Assembly: GCA_026004615.1 (NCBI GenBank)
Contig: BPJM01000001.1
Coordinates: 377,482-441,481 of the forward strand
DNA length: 64,000 nucleotides
Reading direction: 5' to 3'
From: Planctomycetota bacterium
Lineage (GTDB): Bacteria; Planctomycetota; J058; J103
Part shown: positions 19,166 to 27,858 of the stretch, piece by piece
How positions within the stretch are numbered: the first letter of the stretch is position 1
Layout: every line of letters begins with the position of its first letter
Made by a program: the position numbers and the translations under genes
The notes under the pieces: generated by a model
The model's input: only the letters and a program-made list of their open reading frames with translations
The model's database searches: none
Told to the model about the DNA's origin: nothing

Positions 19166-19585
19166 ATGGGCTACGAGCCGATCGAGCACACCGCCGACCT
19201 CGGCCTGCGGGTGTGGGGCAGCACCCTCGCCGAGCTGTTCACCGAGGCGGCCGCCGGCATGTGCGAGCTCATGTGGGACCGCGCGCGGGTGCGGCCCGAG
19301 CGGCGGCGGCGCCTGGAGGTCGAGGCCGATGACCTCGAGGGGCTGCTCGTGGGGTGGCTGTCGGAGATCAACTTCCAGCACGTCACCAACGAGGAGGTGT
19401 ATGCGCGGGCCGTGGTGCAACAGCTCGATGTGGAGCGGTGCCGGCTGGTGGGCGAGCTCGCGGGCGAGCCGATCGATCCGAGCCGCCATCGGATCCACAC
19501 CGAGATCAAGGCGGTGACCTACCACGATCTCGCCATCGAGCGGACCGACGACGGCTACGAGGCACGCATCGTCTTCGACGTGTGA
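19166..19585 (+). CDS. Archease, RtcB-activating protein
   Basis: This 139-residue cytoplasmic protein helps RtcB become guanylylated and turn over. The family start GYEPIEHTADLGLRVWG is clear, with the metal-binding Asp in HTADL. LEGLLVGWLSEINF and the C-terminal HRIHTEIKAVTYHDL and YEARIVFDV are also typical. Length matches the family (about 140). ATG 19166 is the only sensible start. RtcB follows 44 bp downstream, the usual partnership. Confidence 0.93.
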   Translation: MGYEPIEHTADLGLRVWGSTLAELFTEAAAGMCELMWDRARVRPERRRRLEVEADDLEGLLVGWLSEINFQHVTNEEVYARAVVQQLDVERCRLVGELAGEPIDPSRHRIHTEIKAVTYHDLAIERTDDGYEARIVFDV

Positions 19586-19629
19586 GCGGCGCCCCGGCGC
19601 GCGCAACCACGTGGGAGAGGGCAAGCGGG

Positions 19630-21090
19630 ATGCAGACGCTGAGGTACAAAGAATACGAGATCCGGCAGCTCGGTCCGGCGCTGTGGGAGGTGCCGCGGAC
19701 CGGGCGGATGCGGGTGCCGGCGCGCATCTTCGCGACCGAGGAACAGCTCCGGCAGATGATGGATGACAACGCCATCCAGCAGGCGATCAACGTCGCCTGC
19801 CTGCCGGGCATCGTCGGCTATTCGCTCGCGATGCCGGACATCCACTGGGGTTACGGCTTTCCCATCGGCGGCGTTGCCGCCTTCGATCTGGAGGAGGGCG
19901 TCGTCAGTCCGGGAGGCGTGGGCTACGACATCAACTGCGGGGTGCGGCTGCTGGCCTCGCGCCTGAACCGCGAGCGCTTCCTGCCCTACCTCCGGCCGGT
20001 GCTCGACGCCATGTTCCGCAAGGTGCCGACGGGGGTCGGCAAGGGGGGGTTCCTCGAGCTCGACCAGCGCGAGATGCGCCAGGTGCTCACGGAAGGGGCG
20101 CGCTGGGCGCTCGGGCGCGGCTATGGCGAGGAGGGCGATCTGCGCCACGTCGAGGAGGGCGGGCGGATCGCCGGTGCCGATCCGGACGCGGTCAGTGCGC
20201 GCGCCATCGAGCGCGGCTCCAAGCAGCTGGGCACGCTGGGCAGCGGCAACCACTTCGCCGAGATCGGCTGGGTCGACCGCCTGTACGACGAGCGGGCGGC
20301 CGCCCGCCTGGGGCTCGAGGAGGGCACGGTGACCGTGCTCATCCACAGCGGCTCGCGCGGCTGCGGCTACCAGATCTGCGATGATACGCTCAAGGAGCTG
20401 CGCCGCGCCGCCAAGAAGTGGGATTTCGAGCTGCCCGACCCCCAGCTCGCCGCCGCCCCCATCCGGAGCCCCGAGGGCCAGAAGTACCTGCGCGCCATGC
20501 GCTGCGGGATCAACTACGCCTTCGCCAACCGGCAGATCATCGCCCACCGCGTCCGCGAGGCGTTCCGCGAGGGCATGGGGGCCTCCGATGCCGAGATCGG
20601 CTTGCGGGTGGTCTACGAGGTGGCGCACAACATCGCCAAGGTGGAAGAGCACCAGCTCGACGGCGAGCGGCGCAAGCTGCTCGTGCACCGCAAGGGCGCC
20701 ACGCGCGCCTTCGGCCCCGGCCATCCCGAGATCCCGGAGGACTACCGCGATCTGGGCCAGCCGGTGCTGATCCCCGGCGACATGGGCCGCTACTCGTTCG
20801 TGCTGCTGGGGACCGAGGACGCCATGCGCCAGACCTTCGGCAGCACCTGCCATGGTGCGGGCCGCGTGCAGAGCCGGACCGCGGCCAAGAAGGCGGCGCG
20901 GGGGCGGGATCTGCGGCGCGAGCTGGAGCAGAAGAGCGGGGTGCTGGTGCGCGCGGCGGGCTATGCCACGATCGCCGAGGAGATGCCGGAAGCCTACAAG
21001 GATGTCGCAGGGGTGGTCGAGGCGTGCGCGGCGGCGGGGATCTCCCGGATCGTCGCCCGCATCCGGCCGCTCGGGGTGATCAAGGGATGA
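19630..21090 (+). CDS. rtcB: RNA-splicing ligase RtcB
   Basis: This 486-residue GTP- and Mn-dependent ligase joins RNA 2',3'-cyclic phosphate or 3'-phosphate ends to 5'-OH ends. Family motifs run in order: MPDIHWGYGFPIGGVAAFD, VGYDINCGVRLL (metal Cys), GTLGSGNHFAEI, HSGSRGCGYQ and GSTCHGAGRVQSR, whose His is the guanylylation site. The C-terminus reads SRIVARIRPLGVIKG, as in the family. ATG 19630 follows GAGAGGGC. Together with archease directly upstream it makes a complete RNA-repair pair. No RtcR activator or RtcA is in the window, so regulation probably comes from the HPF-side promoter. Confidence 0.96.
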   Translation: MQTLRYKEYEIRQLGPALWEVPRTGRMRVPARIFATEEQLRQMMDDNAIQQAINVACLPGIVGYSLAMPDIHWGYGFPIGGVAAFDLEEGVVSPGGVGYDINCGVRLLASRLNRERFLPYLRPVLDAMFRKVPTGVGKGGFLELDQREMRQVLTEGARWALGRGYGEEGDLRHVEEGGRIAGADPDAVSARAIERGSKQLGTLGSGNHFAEIGWVDRLYDERAAARLGLEEGTVTVLIHSGSRGCGYQICDDTLKELRRAAKKWDFELPDPQLAAAPIRSPEGQKYLRAMRCGINYAFANRQIIAHRVREAFREGMGASDAEIGLRVVYEVAHNIAKVEEHQLDGERRKLLVHRKGATRAFGPGHPEIPEDYRDLGQPVLIPGDMGRYSFVLLGTEDAMRQTFGSTCHGAGRVQSRTAAKKAARGRDLRRELEQKSGVLVRAAGYATIAEEMPEAYKDVAGVVEACAAAGISRIVARIRPLGVIKG

Positions 21091-21148
21091 GGGGCGGTCG
21101 CCGCGGCGAGCGGGGCGGGGTGCGGCCGCTGCGGGACGAGGACGCGCG

Positions 21149-21556
21149 ATGAGTGCACTGCCGTCGGAGAGCTGGCTCTGGGAGCAGGCGCTGCAGATGC
21201 TCGAGCAGGCCGAACGGCTGCGGCGGCAGTTCTGCGTGCCGCAGCAGCCGCCGGGGCGGCCACCGGCCTGGGAGCCGCCGGTCGACATCTTCGAGACCGA
21301 GGAGGCGATCTGGATCGTGATCGCGCTGCCCGGCGCCGCCCCCGAGAGCGTGGAGATCGCGGTCGCGGGCACCGAGCTGGTCGTGGCCGCGCACCGCGCG
21401 CTGCCCGCTTCCTGCCGGCGGGCGCGGGTGCACCGGCTGGAGATCCCGCACGGGCGCTTCGAGCGCCGCCTGCCCCTGCCGCCCGGCAGCTACGAGCTGG
21501 CGCGGCGCGAGCTGGCGAACGGCTGTCTCACCCTTCAGCTCCGTCGGTTGGACTGA
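21149..21556 (+). CDS. Small heat-shock protein, Hsp20/alpha-crystallin family
   Basis: This 135-residue ATP-independent holdase chaperone acts in the cytoplasm. The alpha-crystallin domain starts at PPVDIFETEEAIWIVIALPG and continues through VAGTELVVAAHR to IPHGRFERRLPLPPG and a final strand NGCLTLQLRR. The second-strand motif of the family, P-G-x-x-x-x-x-x-x-(I/V), is present. The terminal I-x-I/V tail common in Hsp20 proteins is absent, since the protein stops right after LRRLD. It lies 4 bp before the Lon gene in the same direction, so the two are probably co-transcribed as a chaperone-protease pair. Confidence 0.9.
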   Translation: MSALPSESWLWEQALQMLEQAERLRRQFCVPQQPPGRPPAWEPPVDIFETEEAIWIVIALPGAAPESVEIAVAGTELVVAAHRALPASCRRARVHRLEIPHGRFERRLPLPPGSYELARRELANGCLTLQLRRLD

Positions 21557-21560
21557 GGCT

Positions 21561-24086
21561 ATGACAGGATCCGAGCCGAGCCGAACCTCGAGTCAGCAGC
21601 CCCACCCGGACGAGCCCCCGGGCGCGGCTGCGCCAGCGAGCGCGGCGTCTGCCGGCACGAGCGTCGCGGGCAGCGCCAGCACGGCCGCGCCTGCCACCGC
21701 CGCGGTCTCCCCGACAGGCGAGCGCGCCGCGGACACGGTGCCGATCGTGCCCATGCGGGGGGCGGTGGTCTTTCCGCGCCTGACGCTGCCGATCGCGGTC
21801 GGCCGCCGCCGCTCGCTGGAGGCGGTCCAGGAGGCGGTGCGCGGCGAGCGTCCCCTCGGCCTGCTGCTGCAGAAGGACCCCGAGGTCGAAGAGCCCGGGC
21901 CGGATGACCTCTACCACACCGGCACCCTGGTCCACGTGCTCCGCTTCGTGACCGGGCAGGACGGCGGGCATGCGCTCTGCCAGGGCCAGCACCGTTTCCG
22001 CGTCATCGAGTTCGTGCAGACCGAACCGTATCTGCTCGCGCGCATCGAGCAGCTGCCCGAGCCCGAGCAGAGCGGCGACCGCGAGATCGAGGCCCGTACG
22101 CTCGCGCTGCGGCAGCAGGCCCTGGAGGCGCTGGAGCTGTTGCCGCAGGCGCCCCCGGAGATCGCCGCCGCCCTGCGCCAGATCGAACCGCCCGGGCTGC
22201 TGGCGGACATGATCGCCACCTTCATCGACGCCAGGCCCGAGGACAAGCAGCGCATCCTGGAGACGGTCGATGTGCGCGAGCGGCTGGAGCGGGTGGCGCG
22301 CCTGCTGGCGGAGCGGATCGAGATCCTCAAGCTGTCCAAGCGCATCGGCGAGCAGACGCGGTCCGAGCTGGACAAGCGGCAGCGCGAGTTCCTGCTGCGC
22401 CAGCAGCTCAAGACCATCCAGGAGGAGCTGGGCGAAGGCGACAGCAAGGGGCTGGAGGAGCTCAGGCGCGCGATCGCCGAGGCCGGCATGCCGGAGGAGG
22501 TGGAGCAGGAGGCGCGCAAGGAGCTGGCCCGGCTCGAACGCATGCCCGAGGCGGCCGCCGAGTACTCCATGGTGCGGACCTACCTGGAGCTGTTGTGCGA
22601 GCTGCCGTGGTCGAAGCTGAGCGAGGATCGGCTGGAGATCGCGCGCGCACGCGCCATCCTCGATGAGGACCACCACGACCTCGAGAAGGTCAAGCGCCGC
22701 ATCCTGGAGCACCTGGCGGTGCGCAAGCTCAACCCGGAGGGCAAGAGCCCCATCCTGTGTTTCGTCGGGCCGCCCGGGGTGGGCAAGACCTCGCTCGGCC
22801 GCTCGATCGCGCGCGCCATGGGGCGCGAGTTCGTGCGCGCCAGCCTGGGCGGGGTGCACGACGAATCGGAGATCCGCGGCCACCGCCGCACCTATGTCGG
22901 CGCCCTGCCGGGCCGCATCATCCAGGGCATCCGGCGAGCCGGCACGCGCAACCCGGTCTTCATGCTCGACGAGGTGGACAAGCTGGGCGCGGGCCTGCAC
23001 GGCGACCCGGCGGCGGCGCTCTTGGAGGTGCTCGACCCGGAGCAGAACTCCGAGTTCCGCGACAACTACCTCGGGGTGCCCTTCGATCTGAGCCGCGTCA
23101 TGTTCATCTGCACGGCCAACGTGATCGACCAGATCCCCAAGCCGCTGCGCGACCGGATGGAGGTGATCGAGCTGCCGGGCTACACCGAGCAGGACAAGCT
23201 CGAGATCGCACGCCGCTACCTGGTCGGGCGCCAGCTCGCCGAGGCGGGGTTGAAACCCGAGCAGTGCGAGATCACCGACGAGGCGCTGCGCAAGGTGATC
23301 GCCGATTACACGCGCGAGGCGGGCTGCCGCGAGCTCGAGCGCCGGCTGGGGGCGCTGTGCCGTCACGTCGCGACCCGCGTCGCGGCGGGCGAGATCGAGC
23401 GGATGCGGATCGGGCCCGAGGAAGTGCGCGCGATCCTCGGACCGGAGAAGTACGAGCGCGAGGTCGCGATGCGGACCAGCGTGCCCGGGGTCGCGACGGG
23501 GCTGGCGTGGACGCCGGCCGGGGGCGAGATCCTGTTCGTCGAGGCCACCCGCATGCCCGGCAAGGGCAACCTGCTGCTCACCGGCCAGCTCGGCGACGTC
23601 ATGAAGGAGAGCGCCCAGGCGGCGCTCAGCCTGGTGCGCGCCAACCTGGAACGGCTCGGGCTGGAGCCCGGCGCGCTGCAGGAGACCGACATCCACATCC
23701 ACGTCCCGGCGGGCGCGATCCCCAAGGACGGGCCGAGCGCCGGAGTGGCGATGTACGTGGCGCTGGTCTCGCTGTTCACCGGCCGCTGCGTCCGCAGCGA
23801 CGTCGCGATGACGGGCGAGATCAGCCTGCGGGGCCTGGTGCTGCCGGTCGGCGGCATCAAGGAGAAGGTGCTCGCGGCCCTGAGCGCCGGGATCCGGACG
23901 GTGCTCCTGCCGGCGCGCAACAAGAAAGACCTGGAGGAGATCCCCGAGCAGGCCCGGCAGGCGCTCCGGTTCGTCTGGCTGGAGCGCGTCGAGGATGCGG
24001 TCGCCGCGGCGCTGGAGCCGCCGGCCGAGGAGCAGCCCGCAGACCGCGAACGAACCGAGCCGGTCGGCGCGGCGAGCCAGGACTGA
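21561..24086 (+). CDS. lon: ATP-dependent protease Lon
   Basis: This 841-residue cytoplasmic AAA+ protease degrades damaged and regulatory proteins. After a Ser/Ala/Pro-rich N-terminal tail of about 50 residues, the substrate-binding LON domain begins at VPIVPMRGAVVFPRLTLPI. The coiled-coil region precedes Walker A GPPGVGKTSLGRS, Walker B VFMLDEVDKL and the sensor segments. The protease domain contains the catalytic Ser in KDGPSAGVAMY and Lys in GGIKEKVLAAL. Length and order match LonA. It sits 4 bp after Hsp20. A second lon elsewhere cannot be excluded; the long low-complexity N-terminus is unusual. Confidence 0.96.
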   Translation: MTGSEPSRTSSQQPHPDEPPGAAAPASAASAGTSVAGSASTAAPATAAVSPTGERAADTVPIVPMRGAVVFPRLTLPIAVGRRRSLEAVQEAVRGERPLGLLLQKDPEVEEPGPDDLYHTGTLVHVLRFVTGQDGGHALCQGQHRFRVIEFVQTEPYLLARIEQLPEPEQSGDREIEARTLALRQQALEALELLPQAPPEIAAALRQIEPPGLLADMIATFIDARPEDKQRILETVDVRERLERVARLLAERIEILKLSKRIGEQTRSELDKRQREFLLRQQLKTIQEELGEGDSKGLEELRRAIAEAGMPEEVEQEARKELARLERMPEAAAEYSMVRTYLELLCELPWSKLSEDRLEIARARAILDEDHHDLEKVKRRILEHLAVRKLNPEGKSPILCFVGPPGVGKTSLGRSIARAMGREFVRASLGGVHDESEIRGHRRTYVGALPGRIIQGIRRAGTRNPVFMLDEVDKLGAGLHGDPAAALLEVLDPEQNSEFRDNYLGVPFDLSRVMFICTANVIDQIPKPLRDRMEVIELPGYTEQDKLEIARRYLVGRQLAEAGLKPEQCEITDEALRKVIADYTREAGCRELERRLGALCRHVATRVAAGEIERMRIGPEEVRAILGPEKYEREVAMRTSVPGVATGLAWTPAGGEILFVEATRMPGKGNLLLTGQLGDVMKESAQAALSLVRANLERLGLEPGALQETDIHIHVPAGAIPKDGPSAGVAMYVALVSLFTGRCVRSDVAMTGEISLRGLVLPVGGIKEKVLAALSAGIRTVLLPARNKKDLEEIPEQARQALRFVWLERVEDAVAAALEPPAEEQPADRERTEPVGAASQD

Positions 24087-24090
24087 GGCC

Positions 24091-24105
24091 ACCCCGCGCC
24101 GGGGT
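24091..24105. terminator. Short GC hairpin between convergent lon and rhomboid genes
   Basis: ACCCCG-CGC-CGGGGT gives a perfect 6-bp stem with a 3-nt loop between the lon stop and the rhomboid stop. There is no T-tract on either side, so it could be a weak bidirectional terminator or simply a chance palindrome. Confidence 0.3.
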
Positions 24106-24117
24106 CGGGCCGAGCCG

Positions 24118-24837
24118 CTACTGCAGCCAGCGCTCCCAGCGCTCGCGCCGCTCGCGCATGAGGCGCCGCTGCTCGGCCCCCGGCCGGCCGAGCAGCAGGC
24201 AGAACGCGGCCCCGGCGGCGAAGCCGCCGATGTGCGCCCACCACGCCACCCCGCCCACCTCGGGCCCTGCCCCCAGCGCCACCAGTCCGCCCATGAGCTG
24301 CATGACGAACCAGAGCACCATGAAGCTCGCCGCCGGCAGCAAGAACAGGAGCGGATAGAACAGCACCGGCACCAGCACGATCACCCGCGCCCGCGGGAAC
24401 ATGAGGAAGTACGCCCCCATGACCCCGGAGACCGCGCCGGAGGCCCCGATCGTCGGCACCGGGGAATCCGGTGCGCTGGCGCAGTGCATGAGCCCCGCCA
24501 GCACGCCGCAGCCGAAGTAGAATCCGAGGAAGTTGGCGCGGCCGAAGCGGTCCTCCACGTTGTCGCCGAAGATCCAGAGCATCCACATGTTGCCCAGCAC
24601 GTGCGCCCAGCCGCCGTGGAGCATGGTGCTGGTGAGCAGCGGCAGGTAGGCCTCGAGCCAGTTCGCGGCGGGATCGGACAGGCGCGCCGGGACGAGGGCG
24701 AAGCGGTCGAGCAGCTGCTGGAGCTCGTGCGGGGTGAGGGTGGCCTCGTAGAGAAAGACCGCCACGTTGCTGGCGATCAGCGCGATGGTCACCACCGGTG
24801 CCCGGCGCGAGGGCACCGAGTCCCGCAGCGGGATCAT
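24118..24837 (-). CDS. Rhomboid-family intramembrane serine protease
   Basis: This 239-residue inner-membrane protein has six hydrophobic segments. The catalytic Ser lies in TIGASGAVSGVMGAYFL (GASG) and the catalytic His in WAHIGGFAAGAAF. The loop-helix HGGWAHVLGNMWMLWIFGDN, with the conserved HxxxN region, is also clear. It should cleave membrane-spanning substrates within the bilayer. The first residues (MIPLRDSVPSRRAPVVTIALI) match bacterial rhomboids with a short cytoplasmic N-terminus. The C-terminus is basic and arginine-rich. It is convergent with lon and probably transcribed alone. Confidence 0.92.
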   Translation of the reverse strand: MIPLRDSVPSRRAPVVTIALIASNVAVFLYEATLTPHELQQLLDRFALVPARLSDPAANWLEAYLPLLTSTMLHGGWAHVLGNMWMLWIFGDNVEDRFGRANFLGFYFGCGVLAGLMHCASAPDSPVPTIGASGAVSGVMGAYFLMFPRARVIVLVPVLFYPLLFLLPAASFMVLWFVMQLMGGLVALGAGPEVGGVAWWAHIGGFAAGAAFCLLLGRPGAEQRRLMRERRERWERWLQ

Positions 24838-24974
24838 CGCCAGTGATCTCCCTCGCAGCGGCTCCGCCGAGCCGGCAGGGCGCCTTCTCGGCGCCGAGCG
24901 CAGCGCCGAAGCATACCCGGTCCCCCGGGTAGCCGGCCAGTGCCGGGCCGGCGCACGGCGCCGGCCCCTTCTTT

Positions 24975-25196
24975 CCTCCGCCTCCCCGCCCCCGCTCCCC
25001 TCCGGCTCTCTTCTCCCTCTCCCCTCCGGGGAGAGGGTCGGGGTGAGGGGCCGGCTCGGAACCCCGTTCTCCGCCCCCGCTCTCCCCTCCGCCTCCCCGC
25101 CCCCTCTGCCCTCCGGCTCTCTTCTCCCTCTCCCCTCCGGGGAGAGGGTCGGGGTGAGGGGCCGGCTCGAAACCCCGTTCTCCGCCCCCGCTCCCG
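24975..25196. repeat. Two tandem copies of a 111-bp repeat with internal palindrome
   Basis: Copy 1 is 24975-25085 and copy 2 is 25086-25196, differing at only a few positions. Each contains CCCTCTCCCC-TCC-GGGGAGAGGG, a near-perfect hairpin, followed by TCGGGGTGAGGGGCCGG. This sequence style is that of the intergenic palindromic repeats common in pseudomonadotes. It lies in the 515-bp gap between the rhomboid gene and the next transporter. The open frame crossing it (Leu/Ser/Pro/Arg/Gly repeats) is not a gene. Confidence 0.85.
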
Positions 25197-25352
25197 CCCG
25201 CCGTTCTTCTCGCTCGCTCCCCCGCGCGGGCCAACCCCGGATGAGACGCGACGCCCTTGACCCCCGTCCCCCGGGCGCTATCCTCGCTCTTCCGCCTCGC
25301 GCACCGCCCGCTCGTGCCCGAGCCGGAAACCCGAGGGGGAGGACCTCCGCCG

Positions 25353-26786
25353 GTGGGCGCCTCCTTGCTGGCCACGACTGCCCTCGGCGCGGCGCTCGCC
25401 GCGGGCGCCGGCGCCCCGGGCGCCGCCGAGACGGCGGCGGCCGGCGCGCGGCCGGTGCTGCCCATGGTGCTGTGCGGCCTGGTGCTGGTCGCCACCTTCG
25501 CGCTGATCGCCTTCGAGGTGATCAACAAGGTCGTCGCCGCGCTCGCCGGTGCGATCGTGACCGTCGTCATCGCGCTGGTGCTCGGGGTGTACGCCGGGCC
25601 CAAGCCCTACCTGGCGGTCCACCGCTTCATCGAGCACGACCTCGGGGTGATCGGGGTGATCGTCGGCACCAGCATCCTGGTGGAGATCGCCGGTGCCTCG
25701 GGGCTGTTCCACTTCATCGCGGTCCGGCTCGTCAAGCTGACCGGCGGGCGGCCGGAGCGACTGCTGCCGGCGGTCTTCTTCGCCACCATCGGCTTCGTCA
25801 CCTTCCTCACCATCGCGCCCGGCACGCTGATCATGGCCTCGCTGGTGCTGGTGATCACCAGGGCGCTCAGCGACGATCCGCGCCCGTACATCGTGGGGCT
25901 CGCGCTCGCCGCCAACTCCGGCGCGCTCATGACGTTCGCCTCCGGGATCGTCACCCTCATGATCGGCACCAGCGCCGGCATCCCGTACGCGCACTTCCTG
26001 GTGGTCTCGCTGCCTCTGGGTCTGCTCAGCGCCGCGGTCGCCTTCTTCTGGGTCCGTCTGTCCTACCGGGCGGAGCTCGCCCCCCACGGCGATCCGGCCG
26101 CGCGGGCGGCCATGGTCGCGCGCTTCGACGAATGGGCCCTGGTCAAGGATCGGCGCATCTTCTACCGTTCGGCGATCATCCTGCTGCTCACCATCGCCGG
26201 GTTCGCCTCGGCGCAGGCGCTCGGGGTGGGGCTCGACTTCATCGCCATGTGCGGGGGCACCGCCGCCATCCTGTTCAGCGGCTTCGATCCCGAAGAGGCG
26301 ATCAAGAAGGTCAAGTGGCCCGTGGTGCTGTTCTTCGTCGGGCTGTTCGTCATGATCGGGACGGTGCAGGAGACCGGCCTGCTGGAGGTGCTGGCGGGTG
26401 CCCTGCTCGCGGCCTCGGGCGATAGCGTGCTGGTGGCGGCGGCGCTGCTGATCAGCTTCTCGTTCGTGCTCGCCGGTCTGGTCGACAACATCCCCACTGC
26501 TGCCACCCTGATCCCGATGGTCAAGACCATGGTCGCGCGCGGACTCGCGCCCGAACCGCTGTGGTGGGGACTGGTCGCGGCCTGCAACCTGGGCGGCAAC
26601 CCGACCCCGGTCGGCAGCATCGCGGCGGTGATCGCCTTGCACGCCCTGGAGAAGGAGCGCGGCATCAAGGTCGGCTGGGGCGAGTACCTCAAGGTCGGGG
26701 GCACGGTGACCCTGTTGCAGCTCGTGCTGGTGATCGCCTACATCTTCGCCTTCAGGGAACTGGGGCTGTTCCCGCGGCTGGGCTGA
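25353..26786 (+). CDS. Ion transporter of the IT superfamily (NhaD/ArsB-like)
   Basis: This is a polytopic inner-membrane protein of about 477 residues with at least ten hydrophobic segments. Two related halves show the paired re-entrant motifs of the superfamily: FLTIAPGTLIMASLVLVITR in the first half, then LVDNIPTAATLIPMVKTM and CNLGGNPTPVGSIAAVIAL in the second. These match Na+/H+ antiporters of the NhaD type and ArsB-like carriers. I prefer GTG 25353, nine bases after GGGGGAGG and directly before a hydrophobic stretch, over TTG 25257. Na+/H+ exchange is plausible given two other antiporters in the window, but the substrate is not proven. Confidence 0.8.
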   Translation: MGASLLATTALGAALAAGAGAPGAAETAAAGARPVLPMVLCGLVLVATFALIAFEVINKVVAALAGAIVTVVIALVLGVYAGPKPYLAVHRFIEHDLGVIGVIVGTSILVEIAGASGLFHFIAVRLVKLTGGRPERLLPAVFFATIGFVTFLTIAPGTLIMASLVLVITRALSDDPRPYIVGLALAANSGALMTFASGIVTLMIGTSAGIPYAHFLVVSLPLGLLSAAVAFFWVRLSYRAELAPHGDPAARAAMVARFDEWALVKDRRIFYRSAIILLLTIAGFASAQALGVGLDFIAMCGGTAAILFSGFDPEEAIKKVKWPVVLFFVGLFVMIGTVQETGLLEVLAGALLAASGDSVLVAAALLISFSFVLAGLVDNIPTAATLIPMVKTMVARGLAPEPLWWGLVAACNLGGNPTPVGSIAAVIALHALEKERGIKVGWGEYLKVGGTVTLLQLVLVIAYIFAFRELGLFPRLG

Positions 26787-26877
26787 GGGCGCGGCGGGCC
26801 GGAGCTGCCCGCAGCCCGGGCCGCTCGGAGCCGTGGGGGGCGCGCGGCCGCCGCGCACGAACAGAAGGGGGCAGGCG

Positions 26878-27846
26878 GTGGATCCCAGCGAGGCCAGGGA
26901 GCTCGAGGAGAGCATGCGCGCCTTCGAGGCGGCGCTGGCGCCGCCGGAGGTGGTCTTGCCCGAGCCGGTGCTCCGGCGCGTGGTCCTGGCGCTGGACGGC
27001 TCGAACCAGGACCCGCTGAGCGAGGAACTGGCGGCAGCGGTGGCCGCGCGCACCGGAGCGAGCCTCCATGTGGTCTACGCCTACCCGGGCGAGGCGGCCG
27101 AGCCCGCGCGCGAGCGCTACCGGGAGGAGCGGGCCGCACAGCTCGCCGCGCGCGGGCTGGCGGTGAGCACCGGGCCGCGGCCCGCCGGTGCGGAGCCGTT
27201 CGCCCAGCTCCTGGCGGCGCTCGAGGAGGGGGGCGAACTGCTGGTCGCGTGCGCCCCCTATCTGGAGGACTTCGGAGCGCTCGGCCATCAGAGCCTGGGC
27301 TCCGCGGTGGAAGTGCTGCTGCAGCGCTCGCCGGTGCCGCTGTTGCTGGCGCGCGATCCCGAGCGCCCGCCGGCGGAGCTGTGGCGCGAGTTCTTGCTGC
27401 CGCTGGTGTTCGCCGGTCCGGAGCACGCCAGCGCCGCGGGCTGGGCGCTCCGGCTCGCCCCGCCGCAGAGCGGGCTCCGGCTGCTGCTGGTCGCGGATAC
27501 CGAGCTGCTCGGTTCCGCCACCCATCTGCTCGGCGATTTCGTGGCGCAGCAGGCGCTGGACGATGAGGTGCTCAAGCAGCTGGAGCGCAAGGAGCACGCC
27601 GGGCTGATCGCGGCGTGCCAGAAGGCGTGCGCGGCGCGGGGCCTGGGCTGCCGGGTCTCGGTGCGCACCGGCGAGCTGGCCCAGGTGGTGGCGGAACTGG
27701 GCAACGCCGAGCCGCGGGTGCTGGTCGTCGCCGCGCCCGCCGACCCGCGCTCCACCGCCTACCAGCAGGCGCTGGCGCTGCTGCGCGAGGCCGCCAATCC
27801 GGTGCTGTGCGTCCCGCACCGCCATAGCGGCACAGCCGCCTCGTAG
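26878..27846 (+). CDS. Tandem universal stress protein
   Basis: This 322-residue cytoplasmic protein appears to hold two UspA-like domains. The first starts at RRVVLALDGSNQDPLSEEL, matching the beta1-loop of UspA with its conserved Asp. The second is weaker, starting near EFLLPLVFAGPEHASAAGWAL and ending with VLVVAAPADPRSTAYQQAL and NPVLCVPHRH, the usual last strand. The ATP-binding G-x2-G-x9-G(S/T) motif is not clear in either half. GTG 26878 follows AGAAGGGGG. It lies between the ion transporter and PolX in the same direction and may be co-transcribed with both. Confidence 0.8.
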   Translation: MDPSEARELEESMRAFEAALAPPEVVLPEPVLRRVVLALDGSNQDPLSEELAAAVAARTGASLHVVYAYPGEAAEPARERYREERAAQLAARGLAVSTGPRPAGAEPFAQLLAALEEGGELLVACAPYLEDFGALGHQSLGSAVEVLLQRSPVPLLLARDPERPPAELWREFLLPLVFAGPEHASAAGWALRLAPPQSGLRLLLVADTELLGSATHLLGDFVAQQALDDEVLKQLERKEHAGLIAACQKACAARGLGCRVSVRTGELAQVVAELGNAEPRVLVVAAPADPRSTAYQQALALLREAANPVLCVPHRHSGTAAS

Positions 27847-27858
27847 CCGGGCTCGGGC

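Noticed and set aside
24940..25260. Open frame with Leu-Ser-Ser-Pro-Ser-Pro-Leu-Arg-Gly-Glu-Gly repeats
   Set aside because: It is only the translation of the 111-bp intergenic repeat. The same peptide arises wherever this palindromic repeat occurs and has no start context.
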